Source: DATBLE01 sp046734335 (lineage in GTDB: Bacteria > Actinomycetota > Thermoleophilia > Gaiellales > Gaiellaceae). Taken from it: DNA of 64,000 nt. The stretch's first letter is position 1; the number at the start of each line of letters is the position of its first letter. The position numbers were made by a program, and so were the translations under genes. A model generated the notes under the pieces. That model saw only the letters and a program-made list of their open reading frames with translations, ran no database searches and had not been told where the DNA came from. The stretch lies in contig JBKPRA010000065.1 in the NCBI GenBank assembly GCA_046734335.1, positions 1 to 64,000 of the forward strand, given 5' to 3'. Shown here in pieces: positions 41,013-48,024 of this stretch.

Positions 41013-42038
41013 TCAGTCGACGTGGACGCCTACGCCCGCCTCGACACGGCCGATCCGGCGCGCGAAGAGGCCGCGCGCCTCCCACTCCGCCTGCAGCGCC
41101 GGCCCGCGGTCTGCCGGAAGCGAGACGAGCAGGCCTCCGGCCGTCTGCGGATCCCAGCCCAGCGCCACGAGCTCCTCGGAGACGCCGTCGGCGACGGTCA
41201 CGTGCGTGGCCGCGAAGTCGCGGTTCCGGCCGTCGCCACCCGTCTGCTCCCCGGCGCGCGCGACCTCGAGCGCACCGGCGAGGACCGGCCATTCGTGCGA
41301 GTCGAGCACGAGATTGACCCCGCTCCGCTCGGCGGTTTCGTAAGCGTGGCCGAGCAGCCCGAAGCCGGTGACGTCGGTGACCGCGTTCGGTCGGAAGGCG
41401 CGGAGGACGTCGGCCCAGTCCCGGTTCAACGTGGTCATCCACTCGACCGCGGCGCCGACCTCGGCGTCGCCCGCCAAGCCGCGCTGTGCGCCGTGCAGGA
41501 CGAGCCCAGTGCCGAGCGGCTTGGTCAGGAACAGCGCGTCCCCGGGCTTCGCTCCGGATTTCGGCCACACGCCGTCGGGGTGCACAGTGCCGACGACGGC
41601 CAGCCCGTACTTCGGCTCGCGGTCGCGGATCGTGTGTCCGCCGGCAAGGATCGCACCGGCTTCTCGCACCTGCGCGTCGGCGGCGTCGAGAATGGCGGCG
41701 ACCGTCTCCTGCGACAACTCCTCGGGGAACTCGGCGATCGAAAGGGCCAGCAGCGGCAGCCCACCCATCGCGAACACGTCGTTGAGGGCGTTCGTCGCCG
41801 CGATCGTCCCGAAGTCGCGTGGGTCGTCGACGAGTGGCGGGAAGAAGTCGAGCGTGAAGACCAGCGCGGTGCTGTCGTCGAGGCGGTAGACCGCGGCGTC
41901 GTCGGCCGGCGAAAGCCCGACAAGCAGGTCCTCGGCCTCCGCCGGGACGAACCCGGCGAGCAGCTCCTGGAGGCGGGCGGCGGGGTACTTGGCCGCGCAC
42001 CCGCCCGAGGTGACGAGCTCGGTGAGCTTCACGGCCAC
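41013..42038 (-). CDS. selD: Selenide, water dikinase (Cys form)
   Basis: The roughly 341-residue enzyme starts MAVKLTELVTSGGCAAKYPA; the catalytic position that can be Sec is Cys here. Next come the ATP/Mg site LSPADDAAVYRLDD, TLDFFPPLVDDPRDFG, AATNALNDVFAMGG, GGHTIRDREPKYGL, and DVTGFGLLGHAYE. It makes selenophosphate from selenide and ATP. The frame is open upstream but becomes Arg-rich antisense of the next gene. GTG 42032 is an alternative start. selA, selB and tRNA-Sec are not in the window. Confidence 0.92.
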   Translation of the reverse strand: MAVKLTELVTSGGCAAKYPAARLQELLAGFVPAEAEDLLVGLSPADDAAVYRLDDSTALVFTLDFFPPLVDDPRDFGTIAATNALNDVFAMGGLPLLALSIAEFPEELSQETVAAILDAADAQVREAGAILAGGHTIRDREPKYGLAVVGTVHPDGVWPKSGAKPGDALFLTKPLGTGLVLHGAQRGLAGDAEVGAAVEWMTTLNRDWADVLRAFRPNAVTDVTGFGLLGHAYETAERSGVNLVLDSHEWPVLAGALEVARAGEQTGGDGRNRDFAATHVTVADGVSEELVALGWDPQTAGGLLVSLPADRGPALQAEWEARGLFARRIGRVEAGVGVHVD

Positions 42039-42091
42039 GTCGCCAATGGTATGGAGCGCGCGCCGATCTGCGGGGAGAGACCCCTCGGGAG

Positions 42092-43003
42092 TCAGTCCCT
42101 GAGGAGGCGGCGCACCGCTGCAGAGAGCTCCGCCTCCGACACGGAGCCTTCGAAACGGGCCTTGATCCGCCCGTCGCGCCCCACCACGAAGACCCACGGC
42201 TCGCTCGGCAGGCGCCACTCTCGGAACCAGCGGTTGAAGCCCTGCGCCGGGTTGTTGTCCTTGTAGACCTCGACGTGGACGAACCTGACGCCGCTGCCGG
42301 CGAAGCGGCGCTGGACCGCCTGGGCCACGTCGACGACGGGCCCGCACGTTCGCGAGCTGCAGAACTTCGGCGTCGCGAACACGAGCACGAAGGGCGCGTG
42401 GGCCTTCACCGAGTCGGCGACCGAGTAGCGGAGCAGGGACACATCGGGCGGGTCGGCGGTGGTCAGCGAGGCGACGTCGCCGTGGGCGGACGCGAGTGTC
42501 GGCGTCCGCGACGGGATCGCCCGGTCGCCGACCGCTGGCGCCTGCGGGCGCCGCCGCACTTCGAGGTTGGCGATCCCCTGGATCTCGGCCCCGTCGGGCT
42601 GCGCGACGAGTGTGTACTTGCCCGGCCTTGTCAGCCGGAAGCGGGCGACGTAGATGCGAGTCACGCCCCCGGTCGCCGACTCGGACTTGCCGGGGATGCC
42701 GATCGGCTCCAGCGCAGCCTGCGTGGAGGTGGTCGGCGGTCTGTCCAGTGACGGCCCGACCCACACACGCGCGCGCGGCCGCTCGACCGACCTCGACTTG
42801 GAATCGATCACGAGGAACGTCACGCGGACCGGACCGACCGCGTAGTCGGAGGTTCCCTGGATCAGCGCGACGTCTGGACCGGACCGCCCGAGCTCGGCAC
42901 CGAGCGTTCCAGGCTCGGCACCGCCGGTACTGCTTGTACTGCTCCCGCAGCCCGCGACGCCCAGCGCCGCGACCAGCACAACGAGGAGGCGCGCGTGCCG
43001 CAC
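42092..43003 (-). CDS. Thioredoxin-like lipoprotein with CX4C motif
   Basis: The 303-residue protein has a lipobox (VLVAALGVAGCG, lipid Cys near residue 19), an Ig-like middle domain (60-150), and a C-terminal thioredoxin-fold domain. The latter has FVLVFATPKFCSSRTCGPVVD and the cis-Pro region LPSEPWVFVVGRDG. The two Cys are separated by four residues instead of two, closer to a Sco- or peroxiredoxin-like than a thioredoxin site. It is anchored outside the membrane. It may take electrons from the DipZ-like protein. Start GTG 43003. Confidence 0.82.
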   Translation of the reverse strand: MRHARLLVVLVAALGVAGCGSSTSSTGGAEPGTLGAELGRSGPDVALIQGTSDYAVGPVRVTFLVIDSKSRSVERPRARVWVGPSLDRPPTTSTQAALEPIGIPGKSESATGGVTRIYVARFRLTRPGKYTLVAQPDGAEIQGIANLEVRRRPQAPAVGDRAIPSRTPTLASAHGDVASLTTADPPDVSLLRYSVADSVKAHAPFVLVFATPKFCSSRTCGPVVDVAQAVQRRFAGSGVRFVHVEVYKDNNPAQGFNRWFREWRLPSEPWVFVVGRDGRIKARFEGSVSEAELSAAVRRLLRD

Positions 43004-43046
43004 GCCTCGAGTGTAGATCCCGGCCGGCCGCAGCCGGTGGCGCGAA

Positions 43047-43082
43047 CTAACGAGGGCCGTCGGAATAGGCCTTGACCAGCAC
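43047..43082 (-). CDS. Candidate 11-residue peptide gene behind the XRE-TPR regulator
   Basis: GTG 43082 is preceded by AAAGGAG at an 8-base spacing (CTCCTTT on the plus strand, 43091-43097), as good a ribosome site as any in the window. The frame encodes MLVKAYSDGPR and stops at TAG. It starts 18 bases after the stop codon of the regulator gene, in the same frame, so stop-codon readthrough would also append it. Peptide pheromone genes of RRNPP systems (PlcR-PapR, NprR-NprX) sit in just this place. It has no export signal. Real translation is unproven. Confidence 0.4.
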   Translation of the reverse strand: MLVKAYSDGPR

Positions 43083-43100
43083 GCCTATGTCTCCTTTCGG

Positions 43101-44444
43101 CTAGAAGCGGAAATCCTGCAGTGCCTCGGCTGCCCGCCGGTAGAGGCGGGCCGCCTCGCGATCTGCATTGCGCTTCTGTGCGAGATCGCCTTGGGCGACC
43201 CAGGCCGCAGCCCGGTGACTGACCGAGGACAACTGCTCGAAGCTCTTATCGGCAGCAGCAAGCATTTTTTCAGCCTCATCCGGGCGATCCTGCTCGAGCA
43301 GGGCACGGCCCAGCACGAGCTGCGCCGTGCCGATCCCCTGCAGGTAGTCCGGCCGGTCTCCGAAGAGCTGGAGCGCCTTCGTCGCCTCGCCCTCCGCCAG
43401 CGCCGGCTCGGACACGTCGAGGTGAACCTGCGCCAGCGAGCACATGGCGAGCCCGGCCTCGGGCTCGTCGCCGGACTCGAGCGCCGCCTCGTGCGCGCTC
43501 GCGAGCAACTCGACCGCCCGCTCGGGGTTGCCGAGCGTGAAGTTCAATCCGCCCAGGTTGTTCAGCAGCCGGCCGACGTTCGCCCGGTCCTCGAGCTCCT
43601 CGTAGTACCCCCGCGCGCGTTCTGCGTACGTCCGGGCGAGGAGCCAGTGCCCTTCGCGCTCGGCCACGAGCGACGCCTGGAAGTAGGCCTGGGCGGCGGC
43701 ACGGCGGTCGCGTCCGGCTTCCGCCAGCTCGAGTGCGCGCTCGACGTCCTCCCTGGCCGCCTGCCAGTCGCGCTGCCGGCGATAGCAGCGGGAACGCCAG
43801 TCGAGGATGTCGCAACGCAGCTGATCGCACGGAAGGCCCGAGCGGTCGGCGAGCTCGAGCGCCGCGGTGAGCAGCGAGATCGCGGTCGAGATGCTGGAGA
43901 GGTGGTAGCGGCACACGCCGAACCGGAACAGCACGGCGGCCCGGTCGACGTGGGAGCAGGCAGGGCTCTCGGCCAGGTCGCGGGCCCGTTCGAGCAGGCG
44001 AAGCGCTTCCTGCACCGATCCCGACTGCGCGAGCGCCCAGGTCTCGCCGAGGAGCGAGCGCAGCTCGAGGTCGGCGGCGCCCGTTTCGGCCACTGCCTGG
44101 CGACCCGCCGCGAACGTCTCGGCTGCATCGGCGTGCTCACCTCGCTCGGACAGTGCCTCTGCGCGTGAAAGCGCCGCCTCGACCCGGCCGCGCTCCTCGG
44201 CGCTGACGCCGCCGATCAGATAGGCGGGCTCCACGTCGAGCTGCCCGGCCAGCCACTCGAGCGTCTCGATACCCGGGCGGGTCTTCCCGCGCTCGATCTG
44301 GCTGACGTACTCCTTCGAGAAGCGGCCTCCGGCCAGCTGGCTCTGAGTCAGGCCCGCGGCCATCCGCAGAGAACGGAGCCGCTGCCCGACTTCACCGTCC
44401 CCACCGCTCTCACGCTGTTGCTCTGCTCGAATCGCCTTGGTCAT
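43101..44444 (-). CDS. XRE-family regulator with TPR domain (RRNPP-like)
   Basis: The 447-residue protein has an N-terminal XRE helix-turn-helix (about 18-75: VGQRLRSLRMAAGLTQSQLA, FSKEYVSQIERGKTRPGIET) and about nine TPR-type helical pairs to the C-terminus. These include GRLLNNLGGLNFTLGNPERAVELL and MCSLAQVHLDVSEPALAEGE. This is the architecture of PlcR/NprR-type peptide-sensing regulators, though XRE-TPR proteins with other signals also exist. ATG 44444 follows GGAGGG. Next to that ribosome site lies one arm of a 10-bp inverted repeat, which suggests autoregulation. A micropeptide ORF follows its stop. Confidence 0.9.
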   Translation of the reverse strand: MTKAIRAEQQRESGGDGEVGQRLRSLRMAAGLTQSQLAGGRFSKEYVSQIERGKTRPGIETLEWLAGQLDVEPAYLIGGVSAEERGRVEAALSRAEALSERGEHADAAETFAAGRQAVAETGAADLELRSLLGETWALAQSGSVQEALRLLERARDLAESPACSHVDRAAVLFRFGVCRYHLSSISTAISLLTAALELADRSGLPCDQLRCDILDWRSRCYRRQRDWQAAREDVERALELAEAGRDRRAAAQAYFQASLVAEREGHWLLARTYAERARGYYEELEDRANVGRLLNNLGGLNFTLGNPERAVELLASAHEAALESGDEPEAGLAMCSLAQVHLDVSEPALAEGEATKALQLFGDRPDYLQGIGTAQLVLGRALLEQDRPDEAEKMLAAADKSFEQLSSVSHRAAAWVAQGDLAQKRNADREAARLYRRAAEALQDFRF

Positions 44445-44455
44445 GCGCCCTCCGT

Positions 44456-44488
44456 GGTGAAGCAAGCGTATCGCACATTTGCTTCACC
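44456..44488. promoter_or_regulatory. Perfect 10-bp inverted repeat, probable operator of the XRE-TPR regulator
   Basis: GGTGAAGCAA (44456-44465) and TTGCTTCACC (44479-44488) are perfect inverted copies, 13 bp apart, in the gap between the regulator and the divergent sigma-70 promoter. The left arm is next to the regulator's ribosome site, so binding would block its own expression. The centre is about 60 bp before the predicted start of the divergent RNA, where an activator would sit. It could instead be an RNA hairpin in the regulator's leader. Confidence 0.7.
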
Positions 44489-44495
44489 GGTCTAC

Positions 44496-44524
44496 TTGAC
44501 AGAAGCAGCCATGCCTTCTATAGT
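44496..44524 (+). promoter_or_regulatory. Near-consensus sigma-70 promoter
   Basis: TTGACA at 44496-44501 is the exact -35 consensus. A 17-bp spacer leads to TATAGT at 44519-44524, one base from the -10 consensus. This is the best promoter visible in the window, and in a GC-rich genome is unlikely by chance. Expected start about 44531-44532. No ORF with a ribosome site follows before the terminator at 44594-44633. Confidence 0.75.
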
Positions 44525-44531
44525 CGAACCC

Positions 44532-44633
44532 ACTTCGACAGCGCCCGCCGCAGGAATCACCCAGGGCGATGTCGAGCGAAGGTCTGATCAGAAGAGAGCC
44601 CCGGGGGCCGCAGCCGGGGCTCTCGGCCTTTTT
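44532..44633 (+). ncRNA. Predicted ~100-nt structured small RNA
   Basis: The transcript expected from the promoter at 44496 holds two hairpins and no ORF that ends before the terminator. Hairpin 1 pairs 44535-44546 with 44564-44575 (12 positions, one G-A mismatch) around a 17-nt loop. A linker follows with the palindrome TCTGATCAGA (44583-44592). Hairpin 2 is the 11-bp terminator stem. It is divergent from the XRE-TPR regulator and separated by its likely operator, so it may be that regulator's output. Known families were not matched by eye. Confidence 0.5.
44594..44633 (+). terminator. Hairpin terminator of the small RNA
   Basis: GAGAGCCCCGG (44594-44604) pairs perfectly with CCGGGGCTCTC (44614-44624) around a 9-nt loop, followed by GGCC and five T (44629-44633). 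The last part, GGCTCTCGGCCTTTT, recurs 24 bp on at 44642-44656, a partial tandem duplication of the terminator's end. The convergent protease gene ends at 44677, so the stem may also serve that side. Confidence 0.7.
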
Positions 44634-44676
44634 AGGGCCGCGGCTCTCGGCCTTTTCAGGGATGGGTCAGAGCGGG

Positions 44677-45867
44677 CTATCTGCTCAGATCCCAGGCTCC
44701 GCCGGCCCGGCACTGAGTCGGGTCCCAGTAGCCAGGCGGTGCCGTCGACCGCGTCGTTTCGAGTGCGAGGCTCTCGAGCCGCGCGGCGCGCGCCGAGCCG
44801 AAGGCGAGGGCGCGAGCGAGCGAATACACGAGCTGCACGCCGTAGCAGTTCGCTCTGGCCTCGTTCCCGATGCCGTAGGCGTGGGTCGTCTCGTGCAGCA
44901 CGGTCACCAGGGCCAGCGCTCCCGAAGTGCTCGGAATGCGGCTGTCGATCAACACCTGCGCATTGGTGCAGGTGGTCGGCGACAGGTGCAGCCAACGCGG
45001 TTGGCCTCCGAACCAGAAGGCCAGGGTGACGACTCCGGGCTCGTCGCTTCCGCCCCCTGCGCTGGCCAGCACCGAGGGCCAATCTTGCCTCGACCAGCAG
45101 GCAACGGCCAGGCGACGCGGAACTCCCAGCGATTTCATCGTCGCGTAGACGGTCGCCGTCAACCGCACGTGCTTGATCGACTTCCCGGTGTACCGGGCAT
45201 TGGAGGCGAGGAGCGGTGCGCTCTCGTAGGTCTTCGCTACGGGCGTCGGAGGACGTGGCAGTGGCGGCGGAGGCGGTGGAGGCGCAGGCGGAGGAGTCAA
45301 CGTGTACGCGAACGGGCCGGCGTCGTCGTGGTAGGGCTGAGCGTCCACAGACAGGGTCGTCTGGACGGCGAAGTCGAAACTCGAACCGATGCCCAGCCTC
45401 GATGCGACCACCACGAGCGAGTCGGCAGACGGAGACCTCGCCGAGGAGCAACCGGCTGCCGCCGGGATCGACGTGGTCGCGAACGAGCTTCCGTTCCACT
45501 GGGCCACGCTCGCCCCACGAGTCGAGCCATCGAGCAGAAGGGCGTAGTCGAAGCCGCTGGAAGGCGAGCCTGTCGATGGGTTCCTGTCCACGTCGAGGTA
45601 GATGGCGACCGAATCGCCGGTACCCGCGCAGGCCCGGTTGGCGTAGCCGATCCTGAAGCCCAGCGCACCGGATGCATTGTCGAAGGCGGTGATCGCCGTG
45701 AGATCGGGAGCGAGACCGCCGTCCGCGTCCCCGGCCGCATCGGCGTGGCCCTGCTCGGAGACGGCATGCTGCTCGAACGGAGCGGCTACCGCCGAAGGCG
45801 TGAACTGCCAGGCGGCAGAAACCGCGCAGGCCCCGACCACGGCCAGGATCACGGCCGACCGCCTCAT
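44677..45867 (-). CDS. Exported two-domain protein with HExxH metalloprotease-like domain
   Basis: The 396-residue protein has a signal peptide or N-terminal anchor (MRRSAVILAVVGACAVSAAW), and a beta-rich domain (about 35-195) with DVDRNPSTGSPSSGFDYALLLDG. A poly-Pro linker (around 200-215) leads to a C-terminal domain with the zincin motif HETTHAYGIGNEARANCYGVQLV, in which HETTH would bind zinc. A nearby Glu could be the third ligand. Function may be extracellular proteolysis, or binding only. ATG 45867 has no strong ribosome site. Confidence 0.72.
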   Translation of the reverse strand: MRRSAVILAVVGACAVSAAWQFTPSAVAAPFEQHAVSEQGHADAAGDADGGLAPDLTAITAFDNASGALGFRIGYANRACAGTGDSVAIYLDVDRNPSTGSPSSGFDYALLLDGSTRGASVAQWNGSSFATTSIPAAAGCSSARSPSADSLVVVASRLGIGSSFDFAVQTTLSVDAQPYHDDAGPFAYTLTPPPAPPPPPPPLPRPPTPVAKTYESAPLLASNARYTGKSIKHVRLTATVYATMKSLGVPRRLAVACWSRQDWPSVLASAGGGSDEPGVVTLAFWFGGQPRWLHLSPTTCTNAQVLIDSRIPSTSGALALVTVLHETTHAYGIGNEARANCYGVQLVYSLARALAFGSARAARLESLALETTRSTAPPGYWDPTQCRAGGAWDLSR

Positions 45868-45950
45868 CCCGACACCGACCCTATTCTGCTGCTCGAAACC
45901 TGTCCATTCGCGGTTTCGAGTAGCCCGGTTCCTCGCCGGGCGGCTGGCTA

Positions 45951-46550
45951 TCAGCCCGTACCGCTCAACCACGCCCGCCGGGCGGCACGGATCCGCTCGA
46001 GGTCGTTCGCGGGCAGGCCGCCGAGGCGACCGGCGACCGCGGTCAACAGGCCGACTGCGACGAAGATCCACGCCTCGGCGCGCGGATCGCGCTCGGCTGG
46101 GATCGCCCCGGCTGCCTGACAGCGGGTCACGACCTCGGCCACGAAGGCATGCACGTCGCGAAGGTGGCGCCGGAGATAGCGCCGGATCTCGGGGTCGTCG
46201 CCGGACTCGGTCAGCGCCTGCAGCCAGAGCTGCGCGACCGCCGAGCGCTGCTCCTTGAACTCGAAGAACGCCTCCGCCATCGCCTGCGTCCACGCGCGAG
46301 GGTCGGGCTCGTTCGCGACCGCGTCGTCCCACGCTGCTCGGACGCGCTGCCAGGCCGTTTCGATGCAGGCCAGGTAGAGCGCCTGCTTCGAGGCGAAGTG
46401 CCGGTAGAGGATCGGCTCGGTCACGCCGGCCTCGCGGGCGATCTCGGCCGTGGTCGCGCCGCGGTACGAGCAGCGCGCGAAGACACGGCAGGCGGTGTCG
46501 AGAACAGCTGCGCGCCGCTCTTCGGCCGGGAGCCTGGGCCTCGCGGTCAT
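45951..46550 (-). CDS. TetR/AcrR-family transcriptional regulator
   Basis: The 199-residue protein has the TetR DNA-binding head RRAAVLDTACRVFARCSYRGATTAEIAREAGVTEPILYRHFASKQALYLACIE and a helical effector domain of normal length. It overlaps the DHA2 transporter gene by ATGA and is transcribed after it, so it very likely controls that pump, probably through the imperfect palindrome at 47991-48006. The frame stays open far upstream, but that is shadow of the transporter. Confidence 0.92.
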   Translation of the reverse strand: MTARPRLPAEERRAAVLDTACRVFARCSYRGATTAEIAREAGVTEPILYRHFASKQALYLACIETAWQRVRAAWDDAVANEPDPRAWTQAMAEAFFEFKEQRSAVAQLWLQALTESGDDPEIRRYLRRHLRDVHAFVAEVVTRCQAAGAIPAERDPRAEAWIFVAVGLLTAVAGRLGGLPANDLERIRAARRAWLSGTG

Positions 46551-47989
46551 CCCGCCTCGAAGGCGACGGCCCGCTCGGGCTCGTGGCGCGCACTGCGCCC
46601 GAGAGTCAGGGCAGCGACCAGCGCGCCGACCAGGGTCAGCGCGGCCGCCGTCAGGAGCGCGTGGTGGAACCCGTGGATGAACGCCGACGGATTCCGCACG
46701 CCTGGCGACGCCGAGGCCGCGACGATCGCGCCCATGATCGCGATGCCGAGCGAACCGCCCACCTGGCGCATGCTGTTCAGCACGGCCGAGCCGACGCCCG
46801 CCTTGTCCGCGCGAACGGACTGCATCGCCGCGGCCGTGGTCGGGGCCATCGCGGCCGACATGCCGACGCCACCGAGCAGCATCGCGGGCAGGAGATCCCA
46901 GAAGGTCTCGTGCTCGCCCATGCGGGCGAAGAGGATCAGGGCCCCGGTGAGCACGATCATCCCGCCGACCACGAGCGGCCTCGGCCCGATCCGGTCGGAC
47001 AGGCGGCCGGCCTGAGGCGCGAGCAGAATGATCAGTACTGTCCAGGGCAGGAACGATGCGCCGGCCTGGATCGCCGAGTAGCCGAGCACCTGCTGGACGT
47101 ACAGCGAGACGTAGAAGAAGACGCCGAACATCGCGAGCCCGGTCAGCAGCATGACGGCGTTCGCCCCCGAGAACCCCTTGTTGCGGAAGAGCTCGAGCTC
47201 GAGCATCGGCAGGCGCTGGTAATGCTCGAGGAGAAGGAACGCGACGAGCGCGACCACCGCGACGGCGAAGGCGGCGAGGATCCGCGTGGAGGTCCAGCCG
47301 TAGTTGTTCGCCTCGATCAGGCCGTAGATCAGCGCGAAGAGGCCGACCGTGGACGTGACCAGCCCCGGAACGTCGGGACGCTGTTCCCGCGAGGTGTCCC
47401 GCGACTCGTCGATGAAGAGGTACGCGGCGGCGATGCCGAGGACGCCGACCGGGATGTTGATGAAGAAGATCCAGTTCCAGCTGATCCGCTCGGTGATGAT
47501 GCCGCCCACGAGCGGGCCAATCGCGAGCGCGAGCGCGGAGACCCCCGCCCAGACCCCGATCGCCGTCCCGCGCTGGCGCGCCGGAAAGGTGGCGACGATG
47601 ATCGAGAGCGTTGCGGGGTTCATCAGGGCGGCGCCGAGACCCTGGACGACCCGCGCTGCAATCAGCACGGTCGCCCCGCCGGCGAGCCCGCAGGCGAGCG
47701 ACGAGCCCGTGAAGACGACGAGCCCGATCACGAAGATCCGTCGGCGGCCCATGAGGTCGGCCAGCTTGCCCCCCGTCAACATGAAGGCGCCGAAGGTGAG
47801 CGCGTAGCCCGTGACGACCCACTCGAGCTCAGAGATCTTCAGGTCCAGGGAGCGCTGGATCGTCGGGAGCGCCACGTTCACGATCGTGTTGTCGAGCATG
47901 ATCATGAACAGGCCGAAGGAGACGGCCGCAAGGGTCCACCACTTCCGGTGCTCCTCGTCGACAATGCTGGCAAGAACCTTGGCGCGCAT
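46547..47989 (-). CDS. DHA2-family (EmrB/QacA-like) 14-TM drug efflux transporter
   Basis: The 480-residue protein begins WWTLAAVSFGLFMIMLDNTIVNVALPTI, the TM1 motif (LDxTIVNVALP) of DHA2 pumps. It has motif A GGKLADLMGRRRIFVIGL, motif C WAGVSALALAIGPLVGGIITERISWNWIFFINIPVG, and 14 hydrophobic helices. It should export cationic or hydrophobic drugs by proton antiport. ATG 47989 abuts an operator-like palindrome and has no ribosome site, so its mRNA may be leaderless. Cotranscribed with a TetR gene and divergent from an acyl-CoA synthetase. Confidence 0.93.
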   Translation of the reverse strand: MRAKVLASIVDEEHRKWWTLAAVSFGLFMIMLDNTIVNVALPTIQRSLDLKISELEWVVTGYALTFGAFMLTGGKLADLMGRRRIFVIGLVVFTGSSLACGLAGGATVLIAARVVQGLGAALMNPATLSIIVATFPARQRGTAIGVWAGVSALALAIGPLVGGIITERISWNWIFFINIPVGVLGIAAAYLFIDESRDTSREQRPDVPGLVTSTVGLFALIYGLIEANNYGWTSTRILAAFAVAVVALVAFLLLEHYQRLPMLELELFRNKGFSGANAVMLLTGLAMFGVFFYVSLYVQQVLGYSAIQAGASFLPWTVLIILLAPQAGRLSDRIGPRPLVVGGMIVLTGALILFARMGEHETFWDLLPAMLLGGVGMSAAMAPTTAAAMQSVRADKAGVGSAVLNSMRQVGGSLGIAIMGAIVAASASPGVRNPSAFIHGFHHALLTAAALTLVGALVAALTLGRSARHEPERAVAFEAG

Positions 47990-47990
47990 G

Positions 47991-48006
47991 GTTAGTGCAT
48001 GCTAAC
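47991..48006. promoter_or_regulatory. Imperfect palindrome, probable TetR operator
   Basis: GTTAGTGCATGCTAAC has 5-bp perfect arms (GTTAG/CTAAC), and nearly extends to GTTAG(T)GCA/TGCTAAC with one bulged base. It lies in the 35-bp gap between the efflux pump start (47989) and the acyl-CoA synthetase start (48025), one base from the pump's ATG. A TetR bound here would cover both promoters. Confidence 0.55.
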
Positions 48007-48024
48007 AGCGGTAGGGTTGCGCCC

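Noticed and set aside
38881..41343. 820-codon plus-strand open frame over PAC2 and ctaA
   Set aside because: Shadow of the minus-strand genes; no domain, no ribosome site, biased Arg/Asp/His composition.
41013..42038. In-frame UGA (selenocysteine) in selD
   Set aside because: The catalytic position is encoded as Cys and the frame has no internal stop.
44594..44633. Hairpin as a riboswitch or attenuator for the protease gene
   Set aside because: The protease is on the opposite strand and converges; the hairpin lies after its stop, so leader control is not possible.
44511..44676. Plus-strand open frame starting at ATG 44511 through the terminator
   Set aside because: That ATG lies inside the promoter spacer, upstream of the expected RNA start, and the frame runs on through the terminator without a stop.
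46583..47995. 470-codon plus-strand open frame opposite the DHA2 transporter
   Set aside because: Fully antisense to a clear 14-TM transporter; Arg/Asp/Glu-rich noise.
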